In this document: piece by piece, positions 33,113-43,991 of the stretch
How the letters are laid out: the number at the start of each line of letters is the position of its first letter
Position numbering within the stretch: position 1 is the first letter of the stretch
NCBI GenBank assembly: GCA_021234155.1
Contig: JAJEKV010000067.1
Coordinates: 863,481-927,480 of the forward strand
Direction: 5' to 3'
DNA: 64,000 nt
Source of the DNA: Isoetes taiwanensis
Taxonomy: Eukaryota > Streptophyta > Lycopodiopsida > Isoetales > Isoetaceae
Notes under the pieces: model-generated
What the model was told of the DNA's origin: nothing
The model's input: the letters and a program-made list of their open reading frames with translations, nothing else
Database searches by the model: none
Made by a program: the position numbers and the translations under genes

Positions 33113-33945
33113 TTTGCGTGGTTACAACAATAAACTCAAAAATCTGTATTTGCATGCATGTTATGGGGCCTCACAATATATATGATAAGACCAAAGATTA
33201 AGAGATGAAAGGATGGCAGCATGATCTTCCGTATAGGAATCTGTATAGGAATCTCAGAAGAAGAATGAGTGCCCAGCACAAATGAATGAATAAATACCAT
33301 GTTTTTTCCGCACTTGCTGGCAATAACAACCCTTCAGAGAAAAACACCCATTTAGTAAAAATGTGAAGGTAGCAACCCTATAAAATCAGAACATTTTAGA
33401 AAAACGAATGCAAACTCACAATGGAACATGCAGATCTATTCTACAATAATCTGATAGGAATTTGTGCAATGAAGAAGGGGTTTTTATGACGACAAAAAAT
33501 CCTTACTTAAGCATGCTTGCCACAACAAAATTAAAAATCTGTATTTGCGTGATTACGACAATAAACTCAAAAATCTGTATTTGCATGCACGTTGTGGGGC
33601 CTCAAAATATATGATAAGACTAAAGACTAAGAATAGAAGGGATGACAGCATGATCTTCCATGCTTCCCCTGTTAAAAATTTGCCAAGCCATATCTTATGA
33701 AGGATACGGTTTGAAGAAAAGATTACCTGGAAGTCTTTTTGTCACCAGGATCTGCCATGCTTCAATCTAACATGATAAGAGTCCCTGTTAAAAATTTGTC
33801 AAGCCCTATCTTATGAAGGATACTATCTGGAAGTCTTTTTATCACCAGGATCTGCCATGCTTCAATCTAACATGATAAGAGTCCCTGTTAAAAATCCATC
33901 AAGCCCCTATCAAGAAGGATAAAGCTTAAAAAAATTTTACCTGGA
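33113..33945. repeat. Two interleaved direct-repeat sets
   Basis: 33113-33240 and 33540-33665 are copies (shared: AATAAACTCAAAAATCTG, CATGATCTTCC). Within 33665-33920 a unit of about 115 bp (CTGGAAGTCTTTTT, CACCAGGATCTGCCATGC, GTTAAAAATTTG) is repeated two and a half times. Confidence 0.8.
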
Positions 33946-34800
33946 CGTTTTTTTTCATAATCAAATGTACTTCAAGCTGAAAAAATGAATGAGATAAGTA
34001 ACATCAAGCATTTTGCACTCCATATATTCAGAAAAGGAATAGGATTAGTTCTGGTACAAACCGTGCAAGCCTACATTGCAAGTAGGAAAAAACATTCTAG
34101 GATGAGAGCCCATAATCCAAAAAATGCTTCATTCTTAGTGTAGAAAAATCATTAAATCAGAGAGCATGAAGCAGCTTACCAAGCCTACTTTGTGCAAGAG
34201 GCTAGGATAAGAACCATGATTGAATCGAAGGATGAAATGTTTGTCAAAACCCCAAGAAATGTAGAGGTTATTATTTGCGTGTCGTGGGAGTGCAAAAGCC
34301 ACGAAAATCAAGCAAATCGGATGCTTTTAAAAAAGGGGGCTTGTTTCAACAATCGTCTGCAAGCAAAAGAAAAAAAGCACAAAAACATAAGAAAAAGCGG
34401 TGATGGAAACCTACATGCAGTTGTCGAGATAGGTATATCGATTCCAATAGTTAGCTCCTTAATCTTCACCCGACTCCTCTGTTTCCTTTGCATCAAGGTC
34501 CCGTTGGCTCCTTCAAATACCGGTGACCTCTGTCAAATAGAAGCGACTTTAGATTTAGAATGTCACAACCGACTAACATCCAAAATGCAAAGAAAAGTAC
34601 CAAGAGAATGCAACCGATTTTACCAAGATGCTCCAAGAGAATAGTACCTCCGGCAAGATGCACCTGGCTCCCAAATTTCCCCGGCCCGCCTCGCATTTTG
34701 GTAACCGTACCGCTCGAGCTCGCATATTCTTTGCTATCACAAAAACATCTTGAATCTCGGCTTATGGCGGTATTGAATGATGGGTAGATAACGCCCTCTC
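33946..34800. other. No recognisable gene
   Basis: A 150-codon frame (34192-34644) has no recognised domain, and its composition does not set it apart. Uncertain. Confidence 0.3.
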
Positions 34801-34807
34801 GAGGAGT

Positions 34808-34918
34808 TATGGGCCATAAAATGGGTTTGCGTGGCCATGTGGCCCACGAATTCGCATCGCCACGCCGAGGAATTTCAGGGCCACATGGCCACGGTAGGCC
34901 ATTTTTCTCGCCCATAAC
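34808..34918. repeat. Long hairpin with perfect 15-bp core stem
   Basis: GTGGCCATGTGGCCC (34831-34845) is answered exactly by GGGCCACATGGCCAC (34878-34892), with a 32-nt loop. Outside the core, pairing continues imperfectly (TTATGGGCCATAAAATGG against CCATTTTTCTCGCCCATAA) to arms of roughly 45 bp. No target duplication was identified. Confidence 0.75.
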
Positions 34919-36290
34919 CCGGGGGAGCTATCGCGACGCTTAACGCCCCGGCCGAGGCATTTAGCGGGATCGACCGCCATAGCCAAGTTTGGCCCGCTTA
35001 GGAGCCCCATCCGCACGTAATCAGCAGGAGTCCTGCATCATAGAATCAAAAATCCGATCCTCGAAACTGATGAAGGGCATTCTTGAGTTTCTTTTCGCCC
35101 TCGGAACAAAACCCACAAATGCACCTTCTTCAAGAGCTTGTTTGGCTATGGCGGCCCGACGATCTGCTTCGCTAGAAGCCATTGATAAAGACGCGGCTTC
35201 GATTCCAAGGACTAATGAGCCGGCCTTCTTCGATTTATTCAATCACGGAGCCAAATATGAAAGACAAGGCCGCCATAACCCGATACATAAAGGAACAGTG
35301 GTGCAGGAGTTGCGTCTAATCTTTTTAAGAACATATATCCGCTGTCTCTCGCCTCAAGACCACGAAGCATCCCAAAGCATGCCTCAAGGCAAGAATGTGA
35401 ATGAAAAAAAAATCTGAAGGATGCTACAAATCGGATCTATTTCATGTGCTGATCCAAGGACCAATCAGGGAACTCTGCAACCAATGCCCAAGAAAACTTA
35501 GAGCAGCGAGAAAATTCTGGGGGTGAACTTAGCAAAGAGGCTATGGCTAGGTTAGGGGATTTAGACCAAACTCACCCAATCCTATAAAACAATCCAAATC
35601 TATTTGCCGCAGACCGCTTGGAAGCTTAAAAACGTTGGCCTAAGTATGCGGTAGGGTAATGAGGTAGTCGTGCTTTTTTTTTCCAATGATGCAACCAAAC
35701 CCGGCCGGGCATCTTCAACGGCCATAAAACCCTCAAAAGATTGCCTCCTTGGATCATGCAGCAATGACGAGCAAGGAGCCGGTGGCTTTTTCTTTCTGTT
35801 TTCAAATGGGAACAAAGAGTACCGACGAGCAAGGACCCGGATTTAAACAGAGCTCCCGGATATAGAGCCGGAAAACGCAGAGCATCCGCTTTGAAACATC
35901 ACACTTTGAAATGAGCATCTGCCGCGGCCGAGGAGGCGATACTATCAACACGTTTATCGATGCCAAAGAAACACGCTTATGGCGACGGATTTACAAATGA
36001 CAACATTCTGACTATGGCAACCAATTTATGGCGACGGGATTTACTGACTATGGCGGCATGTGAGAACTGTAGACGGATCTTTGGGGGTTTAGAGAATGTA
36101 GAACTGGCCATGAACTTACAGTACGCCCGGCTATGGCGACGGATTTGCTTTGGCTATGGCGAGCACCGGGGCAAAGCAGTATCGAGGAAATGTTATGGCC
36201 ATAACATTTTGTTATGGTCATAACCGATTAGGGCCACATAATGTTACCGACATAACATCTAGAGATCAACGGCTGAGATTAAACCCTAGA
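34919..36290. other. GC-richer DNA with ATGGCGACGGATTT repeats; no recognised gene
   Basis: Both strands show open frames near 34989-35417 (142 codons, plus) and 35021-35242 (minus), but no family is recognised. TATGGCGACGGATTT occurs near 35981, 36028 and 36130 with variants, and TTATGGCCATAAC palindromes occur near 36192. Confidence 0.4.
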
Positions 36291-38268
36291 GCTAAATGCT
36301 GAGGCCAAGGACGTTATGGAGCGGAGGACGGAAAAACGCCCTTCCCTATTTTTTGGGACGGAGAGAGTTTCGCGAAAGCCTAAAATTACGCCGGAAATAT
36401 TTTGGATTCCAAAACTCGCGCACCCGAAAAAGCGTTATACCTGGCGTTACATTGCTTGGGAAAAAACTTTTAAGTAAGTAGACTAGTAACGTGTGGCGCT
36501 TAGAAGCGCTAATGTCCTTGTATGTGTTTTTAGTCAGCCTTTAACGTCCATATGTGCAACTTCAACAACATCGCACGTTTATATTGGCAAGAATGGACAT
36601 TATTTGCTTTTGTAATTATTTTTGTTATTGACATTGTGTAATCACAACATCATCAATGTATTAACTTTGCGTTTATAGATTTCAGTAGAGCAAATAGTGT
36701 TTTATAAGGAATATGGGAGGCAGTTACCTCTTAAGACGAAAATTTGGAAAGACGGATCCAAAAGTTATGCTCAAATTATCACCCTTATAAATAGTTAAGT
36801 ACATCAACAAAAAATACGTACATAAATGCAGAACACAAAATTTTGTCCTGGTTCATTGGCGTACTTTAGTTCATGATAGAACTCTAAATATGCATCTCCA
36901 CATGGCGCACATCACGAAAGGCCTAATGTTGTACTTTGTTGGATGCTCACGTGATATCTTCACTTTTCCGACAAATTAAATCTTGGCCGAGGTAAAAGTG
37001 AATGCACGGCCAAGCCATTTATTCGAACTTCCGACGATGTCTCACATGACTATCTCGTGAGACAACTCATCCCGAAGGTAGGCCCGTATAATGGAATTAG
37101 ATACTATCTCAGGATAAATGATTTTATAGACTCTAAAACGCGTTCCATTACATATTCCAACATAGGTGAGTTCTTTTGCTACTAATATGCCAATTCGCCA
37201 ATGCACGTGTTGTTTCTCATCCAATAAAAAAGACAAACAATTGAAGATTAGTCAAAAGCACTACATTATCCAATAGGTAGATACATGTAGTCTGTCGTCC
37301 ATCTACATCTCTCAAAGCACATCTGCGTAAACAAAGTGAGCCAATAGGAAGTCATCAATTAGTTGGACGTAGTGCTCCAACTTGACAACCTTGTCGGTGC
37401 AAAATATTTCTCTGACCTTTGCAATGAAGACATGGAACATACAATTGAACTCCAATGGAGACTTGCTCAATGACGGTGCTTTGGATAAGCGTTCTTCTCA
37501 AGATGACTGGCATTATGATGGTCGAATTTTCCAATTGAAGACTTGAACTTTTGTTCGTGTGTCATCATTTTGTTTCTTTAGTACAGTGTCAAGCAGTCCA
37601 TGGCTATATGTGTTGCGATAATGTAGAGGCTTGTCAATGGCCCTCTGACGTTATAAATTTTGTAGACGTGTGCCGGATCTGCTTGATTTAGAACCCCATT
37701 TTATAGAATAGAATAGAATTATAGTACCCCATTCATTCATGTTGTTTGTTTCGTTGTGACCAATGCGTTATTATGTGCATGCCCCTATGTGTGGCCAGCG
37801 TTGCCGCACATAAGTAGGGACATGCGTTTACATGGACCTTGTAATTAATACTAAGACATATACATTACATGTGGATATCTAAGTGGCCTACAATTCCGTT
37901 ATCTAAGTTGTACACATCACACATAAATGCAGAGTTCCAATAAGGATCTTGATTTTCTAATGATGCAATCTAAGATTGGACTCATCACTATAGCAAGTCC
38001 AAGTAGAACTTGGAACATATATCAAATTCTTATTTTTTTATCACATGTTTAGCTTGATTTTAAATTGCTTGGCTCAACAATAAGGATGTTAGACGTGCAA
38101 AAAGTATTCTAAGGCAAAAGGTATGTTAACGTGCAAAAAGTATTCTAAGGCCAAAGGCTTAGTATGACAACAATGTAGAATGTGAAGCAGCATAGCATAA
38201 GACCACCATTGATTCACAAAGTCTTTAATCATTCATTGTATTAAAAAAAGGTAAAATAAACAAATTGA

Positions 38269-38594
38269 CTAACTAAAATTGCACTCCCCATGATAAATCT
38301 CTTGGTGAGTATAAAGTCTGGTGAAATTGGCCAATTGGGAGGGAAGAGCTCCAACATGACCATTATCTCTTAGAACCAAGGATTCAAGGCTTTTTCCAAG
38401 GATGCCAATCTCAGGAGGAATGGGCTGAGGATTGAGCTTGCAGCATTGGTAGAAGAAGAGCCTTTTCAAATGGCTGAGCTTAGCAACGGAAGGGGATATG
38501 GTGGAATTGGGCGCAGAGGAAGGAAAGGCCGTATCATCAGACAGAGAGTTCTAATGGTAGCCATCACCAACAAATGAAAGACCTCTTATAAATC
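38269..38594 (-). pseudogene. Leucine-rich repeat protein fragment, PII-2/TMM-like
   Basis: An exon follows ATTTCAG at 38594. It encodes GFIRGLSFVGDGYH, an in-frame TAG, NSLSDDTAFPSS, STISPSVAKLSHLKRLFFYQ, PQPIPPEIGILGKSLESLVL and RDNGHVGALPSQLANFTRL. The LRR pattern (LxSLxLxxN..xGxLPxxLxNxxxL) and the preceding cap region resemble plant extracellular LRR proteins of the PII-2/TOO MANY MOUTHS type; that assignment is from memory. After FTRLYT the repeats stop. The early stop and missing repeats make it a pseudogene fragment, lying within candidate Helitron E2 on its strand. Confidence 0.75.
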
Positions 38595-38599
38595 CTGAA

Positions 38600-39207
38600 A
38601 TGAAGAAATATTATTAAATTCTGAATGAAATATAAAAGCTAAAATGAAAATTGATCATGAAATTTACCTTGACAATACTGTTGGAATGGGATGCACTGCT
38701 TGAGAGCAAGATCAAGATCTTCAACAATTTGTGACAGTGTTACAGATCAGGGTTTATGCCACATGAATGATACAAAAGCTACCAGTTGATATACTATTTT
38801 GCTAGCCAGAAAATTAATTTTAATGACTCCATCAACATATGTAGCAGACCTTTGCCTAAAAGCTGCCACCTTCAAGGAAAAATCTCATGTAAGAAGCCAC
38901 CATAATTCCTATTTCTATTAAAAAATGGAAGGCTACACAGTCGGATTCATGCTTCACTGTTCAAACCAGCATTAGCATTGCCACGACATATTGCATGACG
39001 GCTATGAGTCCCCTAAGTGCTTAAATATGACAATAGAAGTTGTGGACCTATGATTGGCAAACTTGGCCATGAGTTGGCGCTAAGCTCCAACAGCATTCCC
39101 TTGAGCAGAATCGGCTTAGCTCTTATACTACATCGAATTCACATCAACCCATGGTTAGGGCTACTGAAATACCATCAGCAAACAAACAGTATATGCATAT
39201 GTCTAAT
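38600..39207. other. No recognisable gene
   Basis: Flank of the LRR fragment; no further LRR coding seen on either strand. Confidence 0.4.
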
Positions 39208-39300
39208 CTTATATTATAATGTTTTAGCGTGTTGTATCAAGCCCTAATTTGAATGACCGAGATCATCTAATTGCATCCAAAGGCAGAGATTTATCGCACG
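39208..39300 (+). mobile_element. Helitron-type 5' terminus (TCTTATATTATAATGTT class)
   Basis: TCTTATATTATAATGTTTTA after an A, like the copies at 2333, 50242 and 56300. A GACCGAGATCAT block about 55 bp in also resembles the copy at 50242 (CTACTGAGATCC). The 3' end was not found. The polypurine tract begins within 150 bp. Confidence 0.6.
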
Positions 39301-39346
39301 ACTTTTGACCACTATGATTGGTCATATTTTGATGTCTTGAGGAGAG

Positions 39347-41330
39347 GGGAACGTGAAAGGGTAAAAAGGCATGGGAAAAAGGGGAAGTGGAAAAGAGTGA
39401 GGAAAGGGAGAAAAAAAAGAGAGGAAAAAATGGCATGGGAAAAGGGATAAGAGAAAAGAAAAAGAAAAAGGGAGGGGAAAACGAGGGGAAAAAGGGAAAA
39501 AGAAGCAAAGGGTGGGAAAAGGAGGAAAAAAGAAGGGAGAAAGGGTAACAGAAAAAGGGTGGAGTAAAGAGAAGGGGAAAAGCACATGGAAAAGGGAAAA
39601 AAAAAAAGGAAAAAGGAAGAAGGAAAGGAGCCCGAAAAAGGCACAAAAAAAGGGAAGAGGGAAAGGAAAAATGAAAAGAGAAGGGTGAAAGAACACCCGA
39701 AAAAGGGGGAAAGAGGGAAAAGGGTGAAGAAAGGGGAAAAGGATAAAGCGAAAAAAGCATGGAAAAAAGGAAGAAAAAAAAGTGGAAAAAAGGGAAGAGA
39801 GAAAAGGGTGAGAAGAGAGAAAAGAGAAGGAAAAATGGCATAGAAGCCTGAAGGAAAAGGGAAAAGAAAAAAGGAGGGAAAAAGGAGGATGAAAGGAAGG
39901 AAAGGAGGAAAAAGAAAGGGGAAAAAAAGGAAACAAAGAAAGGGTGGGGGAGAAGGAATAGAAAGAGAGCATGGGAAAATGGAAAGAGAAAAAAAAAAAA
40001 AGGAGGCGTAAAGGTGGAAAGGAACATGAGAAAAAGGGCATGAGGGAAAGGGGAAGAGAGACAAGGGGAAAGGAAAGGGAAAATGGTACAGGAAAAAAGG
40101 GAAAGAAAGAAGAAAAGGAAAGTGAAAAAAAGCATGGGAAAAGGGCAAGAGAAAAGAAAAGGGGGAAGAGAGAAAGGGTGGGGAAAAGGGTAAAAAATGT
40201 TGAGGAAAAAAGGCAAGAGGGAAACATTGAGGAGATGTTGAAAGGGCATGGAAAAAGGAAGTGAAAAGAAAATGAATGGGAAAGGGAAAAGGAAACAAAA
40301 AAAAGGCAATCGACAAAAAAAATAGAATAGAATAGAATAGAATAGTTTTTATAACGTCCACGGAGACCAATAGGTCATGGGACCCATACAATGGGCTAGT
40401 ACAATCATTACTACTAGGATTAAAAAACCCCTGCCTCGAAAGGTTTTCAAGGGAGAAGAGGAAAAGGGTTGGGAAATGAGGAAAAGGAAAAAAAAAGTCC
40501 ATCAAGAAAAGGGATAGGGATAGAAATTTTGAAAAGGTAAAGAGAAGGGGAAAAGGAAGTGAAAAAAGAGCATGGAAAAAAAAAAAGGAAAAAGTAAAAA
40601 AGGAAGAGTGAATTAAGTTAAGGAAAGAAGAAAAGGAAGAAAAACATAGCATGTGAAAAGGAAAGGAAAATGGAAAAGGAAAAGGAAAAATGGAAAAACG
40701 GGAGCGAAAGGGCATTGGGAAAAGGGAAGGCGGAAGGAAAGGGTTGAGAGAGGAGAAAAAAGGAAAAAGATGGGGATCTTGGAAGGGCAAAAGGAAACAA
40801 GAAAAGGGATGGGAAGAAAGGAATGGAAAAAAGGGAAAGGGTGAAGGAAAAGAAAAGGATATGAAAAGGGTGAAAGATTTAACAGGAAAAAGGGCCTCGA
40901 GAAAAAGGGAAGAGGAAATGGAAAAGGAAGGGCGAAAGATCACGAGAAAGGAGGAAGACGAAAAGAGTGAAGAAATGCAAAATGGAAACAAAAAAAATCG
41001 AAGAGGGAAAAAAACCTCTGAAGAAAGAAAGGGTGGGAAAAAAAAAAGAAAATGGGTACAAGAGAAAAGGAAAGAGGAAAAAATGTGTAGAAAAGGTTAT
41101 GGGAAACTAAAGAGTCAAAAGAAAATGAAGGGGTAAAAGGAAAAAAGCATGGTGAAAAGGAAAAGAGGAAAAGGATGGAGAAATGAGGGAAAGAGGAAGG
41201 AAAAAGTTTATCAAACAAACACAAAGTTTCCGAAAGAGGAAAAAAGAAACCCTTCCAAAGGAAACGTGAGGAAAATGAAAAAGCAAAATCATAAAAAAAT
41301 TGGATAACAAATGGCAAAGTGGAAAGAGAA
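39347..41330. repeat. Two-kilobase polypurine/polypyrimidine tract
   Basis: The plus strand is almost only A and G for about 2 kb, built of degenerate (GGGAAAAAG)n and GGAAAAGGGAAAGA-type units with occasional C or T, often as GCATGG. An ordinary-composition island at about 40312-40450 contains an (AATAG)n run and splits the tract in two. Long Phe/Ser/Pro-rich frames on the minus strand and Lys/Glu/Arg-rich frames on the plus strand arise from composition alone. Confidence 0.95.
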
Positions 41331-42986
41331 ACGGTGTAGACTACTTTAACAATAGGTTATTCATGCTTGCCTCTCATCACCGCAATTGTATCATTTATAG
41401 GTTATGACAAACTATGAAATGTGGAAAGGAACCATTCCTAGTAAGATTATAAGAACGTCCGAGGCCTTTTCTAGCCTACTAAGCTTCTCATCAAAGATCT
41501 GAAGATGAAAAGCAGCAGGAAATACAAACGCAAGCATTGCAATTTAGTAGTCTACGATACTCTTGCAGATGATATCCTAGCTCTATCCATGACTGCTCCA
41601 AAAGCTCCTCAAAACAGTAAATTAACTTTGAAGTTCTTTGCAAAAACATATGTATTTATGCTATTCACGTACATTCATTCAGCTTGTTATTCATGCTTGT
41701 TATTTATGCTTGACTATTTAATGACATTCATGCCCTAAACAACATAATAACCTTCATGCTATTCACATACATTCATATACATTGTTGCCCTTAATGACAA
41801 CAATAAAAATGGATGAAAGAAAAGACAATGACATTATTAATGTAGACATTTCCAAGATACACCAGTATGCCAATACCAAATTTTGTTAAGCACATTGCAG
41901 ACCTCTCCCAAGATACACCAGCATGCATCGTGTAGCCCTAGCATGCAAGCAACCCATAAGCAGAATATGTATAAAGTGTAGACTTCTTTAAGTTCACTAC
42001 CAAATAGAAAGAACAAAGATTAAGTACCTCATGAGTAAATGTACATATGATAGTCCAAGGTTGCATGGATTTAACTTCACTAATTCGTGTCATTCTTGTA
42101 CCCTGCACAATGAAAAAGATTATTAGAGAATTAACCTACTGATATTCATCTTGGAAGGAAGCCAGATAAATATTTTAGGCATGAATTTCCGCAAAACAGT
42201 ACCTCAAAGTGGTGAACTATAACCTATTCAAGTAGCATCAGAAACAAATAAATACTATATTTTGCTACGCACATTGCAGATCTCTCTCAAAAACATTGGA
42301 AGATGCAAAGTATGCAAAACTGGATGGGCCATGCCACTCAAGGGTTACAAAAGATATTGACCTGCACCAATGCTGCTTCATAACAAAATCGAAACGTTTA
42401 TCCACAATTAACCTCCTGCAGAACTATGAAAACACCAGAAACTCCGAAGCATAAGGAATACATAATATAAAGGAACGAACATCATATTAGAAGAAACGTT
42501 ACCATTTTGTTATGTCTGCATGTCAAGATAGAAGTTAAACAGGAGAAATTAAATGCTTCAAGTTCCATTGTTCCACCGCATAGTTGATTTAAATAGTTGA
42601 TTTAAAGTCCAGCTTATTAAACCTATGCTGGGCATAGATTAAATGCATACATACCTGGTATTTCCGCTTTAATCATAAAAAGTAACCCTTCCATCAGTTT
42701 GGTGGCAGTATATTGGTATTTCCACTTTAATCATAAAAAAGTGGCTAATATTCTGCAATGCCTTGAAGTATCTGTTAGACAACAATACCGAAAGGTAATT
42801 CAGATAAACCTTGTTCATGGACATGCATTGGCAACTCATACACGCACATGTCCTCTTTTTTTCAAAACAAAACAGAAATGACAAACTATGAAATATTGAA
42901 AGGAACCATATAGACTAACACAAACATTTCAAAAAAAAAATAATGGGAGGAAAATATGTGTAACCTTTCCCATCGTGAGGCGTAGT
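41331..42986. other. No recognisable gene
   Basis: AT-rich. TGGTATTTCCRCTTTAATCA is repeated at 42657 and 42714, and TTCATGCTATTCACRTACATTC near 41656 and 41752. No coding family seen. Confidence 0.4.
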
Positions 42987-43991
42987 AAATCCGATGTCTT
43001 TGGCGGTGTGCCATTCAAATGGCTTAGCAGAACGTCACGAATCATTGAATGTAAAAGATTAACGTCTTGCTTGTTTGTTGCCAAAACTCCTCTAGAGCCT
43101 ACAAAATATGGCTTAAACATGTTAGCAAAGCAAGAACGGTCGAAAAAATAGAGGTTTAAACCCTTAAAGATTTAAGATACCTTGCTTCGGCGAATTTTTG
43201 GTCGCGGTTCTAGATGTAGAGCTCCACTCTTCAACCGACGCTGGCATCCCGTTGAAATGCAGATGGATTTGCATGTTTCAATGAGAAGAAAATACCAAAT
43301 AAAATAGAAGGAGAATCTACCGCAGCCCCACAAACCTAAGATGGAATGGAGCAAAAACCTGCCTTCCTCGGAGATCCCAAGAAAGAATAAGCCCAAAAAA
43401 ATTAAGTAAGAAAGAGCCCAATGCAAGAGATAAGAACTTCTTCAAGCTTGTCCGAGGATTTAGATGTTACAACGTTGCTCGCCCAAATCGGCGAAATGGA
43501 GAAAAAAATTATCTGATGGAAACAACTGATTCACAGGACTGCATCCTGCACCGTCTCTAAGCTCCAAGCAAACACCTTGTGGCCTGCAACGTCTTTAACC
43601 TCCGACCCCACTTCAAGCTCCGGCGGCATTGAACCTAGCCGGCCCATCTTCGAAGCGATATCCACCGCCCGAGAAGTCCGCTTCTCAACCGTTTCAAAAA
43701 ATTTCGTATGATTATTTCGAGGGCAAAGAGGAAAACGGCTTTGAAAAGGGGAAAAAGTGATAAGAACGCCGGAAAAAAGCGTTTTGGCCGGAAAAAAAGT
43801 TTTTTGCCGGAAAAAGCGTAACATCCGGCTGCCGGAAAGGGGAACCCGGCGTGAGAGAGAAAGGGCAAAAACTTTTTAAGTAAGTAGACTAGTAAACATG
43901 TGCCCGGCGTTGCCGCGCAAATGCCCCGGCTTGTGTCGACTTGGCCTTTAACGTCCATATATGTGCAACGTCCGACAACATCATAGATTGA
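42987..43991. repeat. Direct repeat, copy 1 (about 1.0 kb)
   Basis: Matches 44613-45625 in the same orientation over about 1 kb with small indels (shared: AAATCCGATGTCTTTGGC, CTCCTCTAGAGCCTACAAAA, GCCCAATGCAAGAGATAAG, GGGCAAAGAGGAAAACGGC). Both copies contain the CTAG/TCTACTTACTTAA junction and end at GACAACATCATAGATTGAT. Confidence 0.9.

Larger units (their letters stand above)
31751..36482 (-). mobile_element. Candidate Helitron E3 (4.7 kb), 3' end well supported
   Basis: 3' end (31754-31751): hairpin GCCCGGC-AAC-GCCGGGC (31780-31764), spacer, CTAG, then T. Subterminal DNA to about 32085 matches that at 29008 and 36532. The 5' end is proposed at 36482, TCTACTTACTTAAAAGTTTT, which directly abuts the CTAG of the next element. 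No Rep/helicase coding was seen, so it would be non-autonomous. The interval 32086-33100 has no recognised feature. Confidence 0.45.
36483..43888 (-). mobile_element. Candidate Helitron E2 (7.4 kb), chimeric
   Basis: 3' end at 36486-36483 (CTAG) with a different hairpin stem (GCGCTT/AAGCGC, 36496-36509) but the same subterminal sequence to about 37040. The 5' end is proposed at 43888: TCTACTTACTTAAAAAGTTT, abutting the CTAG of E1. Inside lie an LRR gene fragment, a plus-strand Helitron 5' end (39208) and the polypurine tract, so the interval is composite. A relic hairpin (TGTGGCCAGCGTTGCCGCACA) near 37783 hints at another decayed end. The full extent as one element is inference. Confidence 0.35.

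Noticed and set aside
40380-40425. Helitron 3' end at ACCCATACAATGGGCTAGT (plus strand), partner of the 39208 terminus
   Set aside because: The hairpin directly touches CTAG with no spacer, has only five pairs, and shares no sequence with the other 3' ends.
39312-40991. Minus-strand frame of 559 codons, rich in Phe, Ser, Pro and Leu
   Set aside because: It arises from the polypyrimidine strand of the purine tract. Overlapping frames in other phases are equally long, and there is no domain or codon signal.
39586-41136. Plus-strand Lys/Glu/Arg-rich frames
   Set aside because: Same low-complexity purine tract; composition explains the absence of stops.
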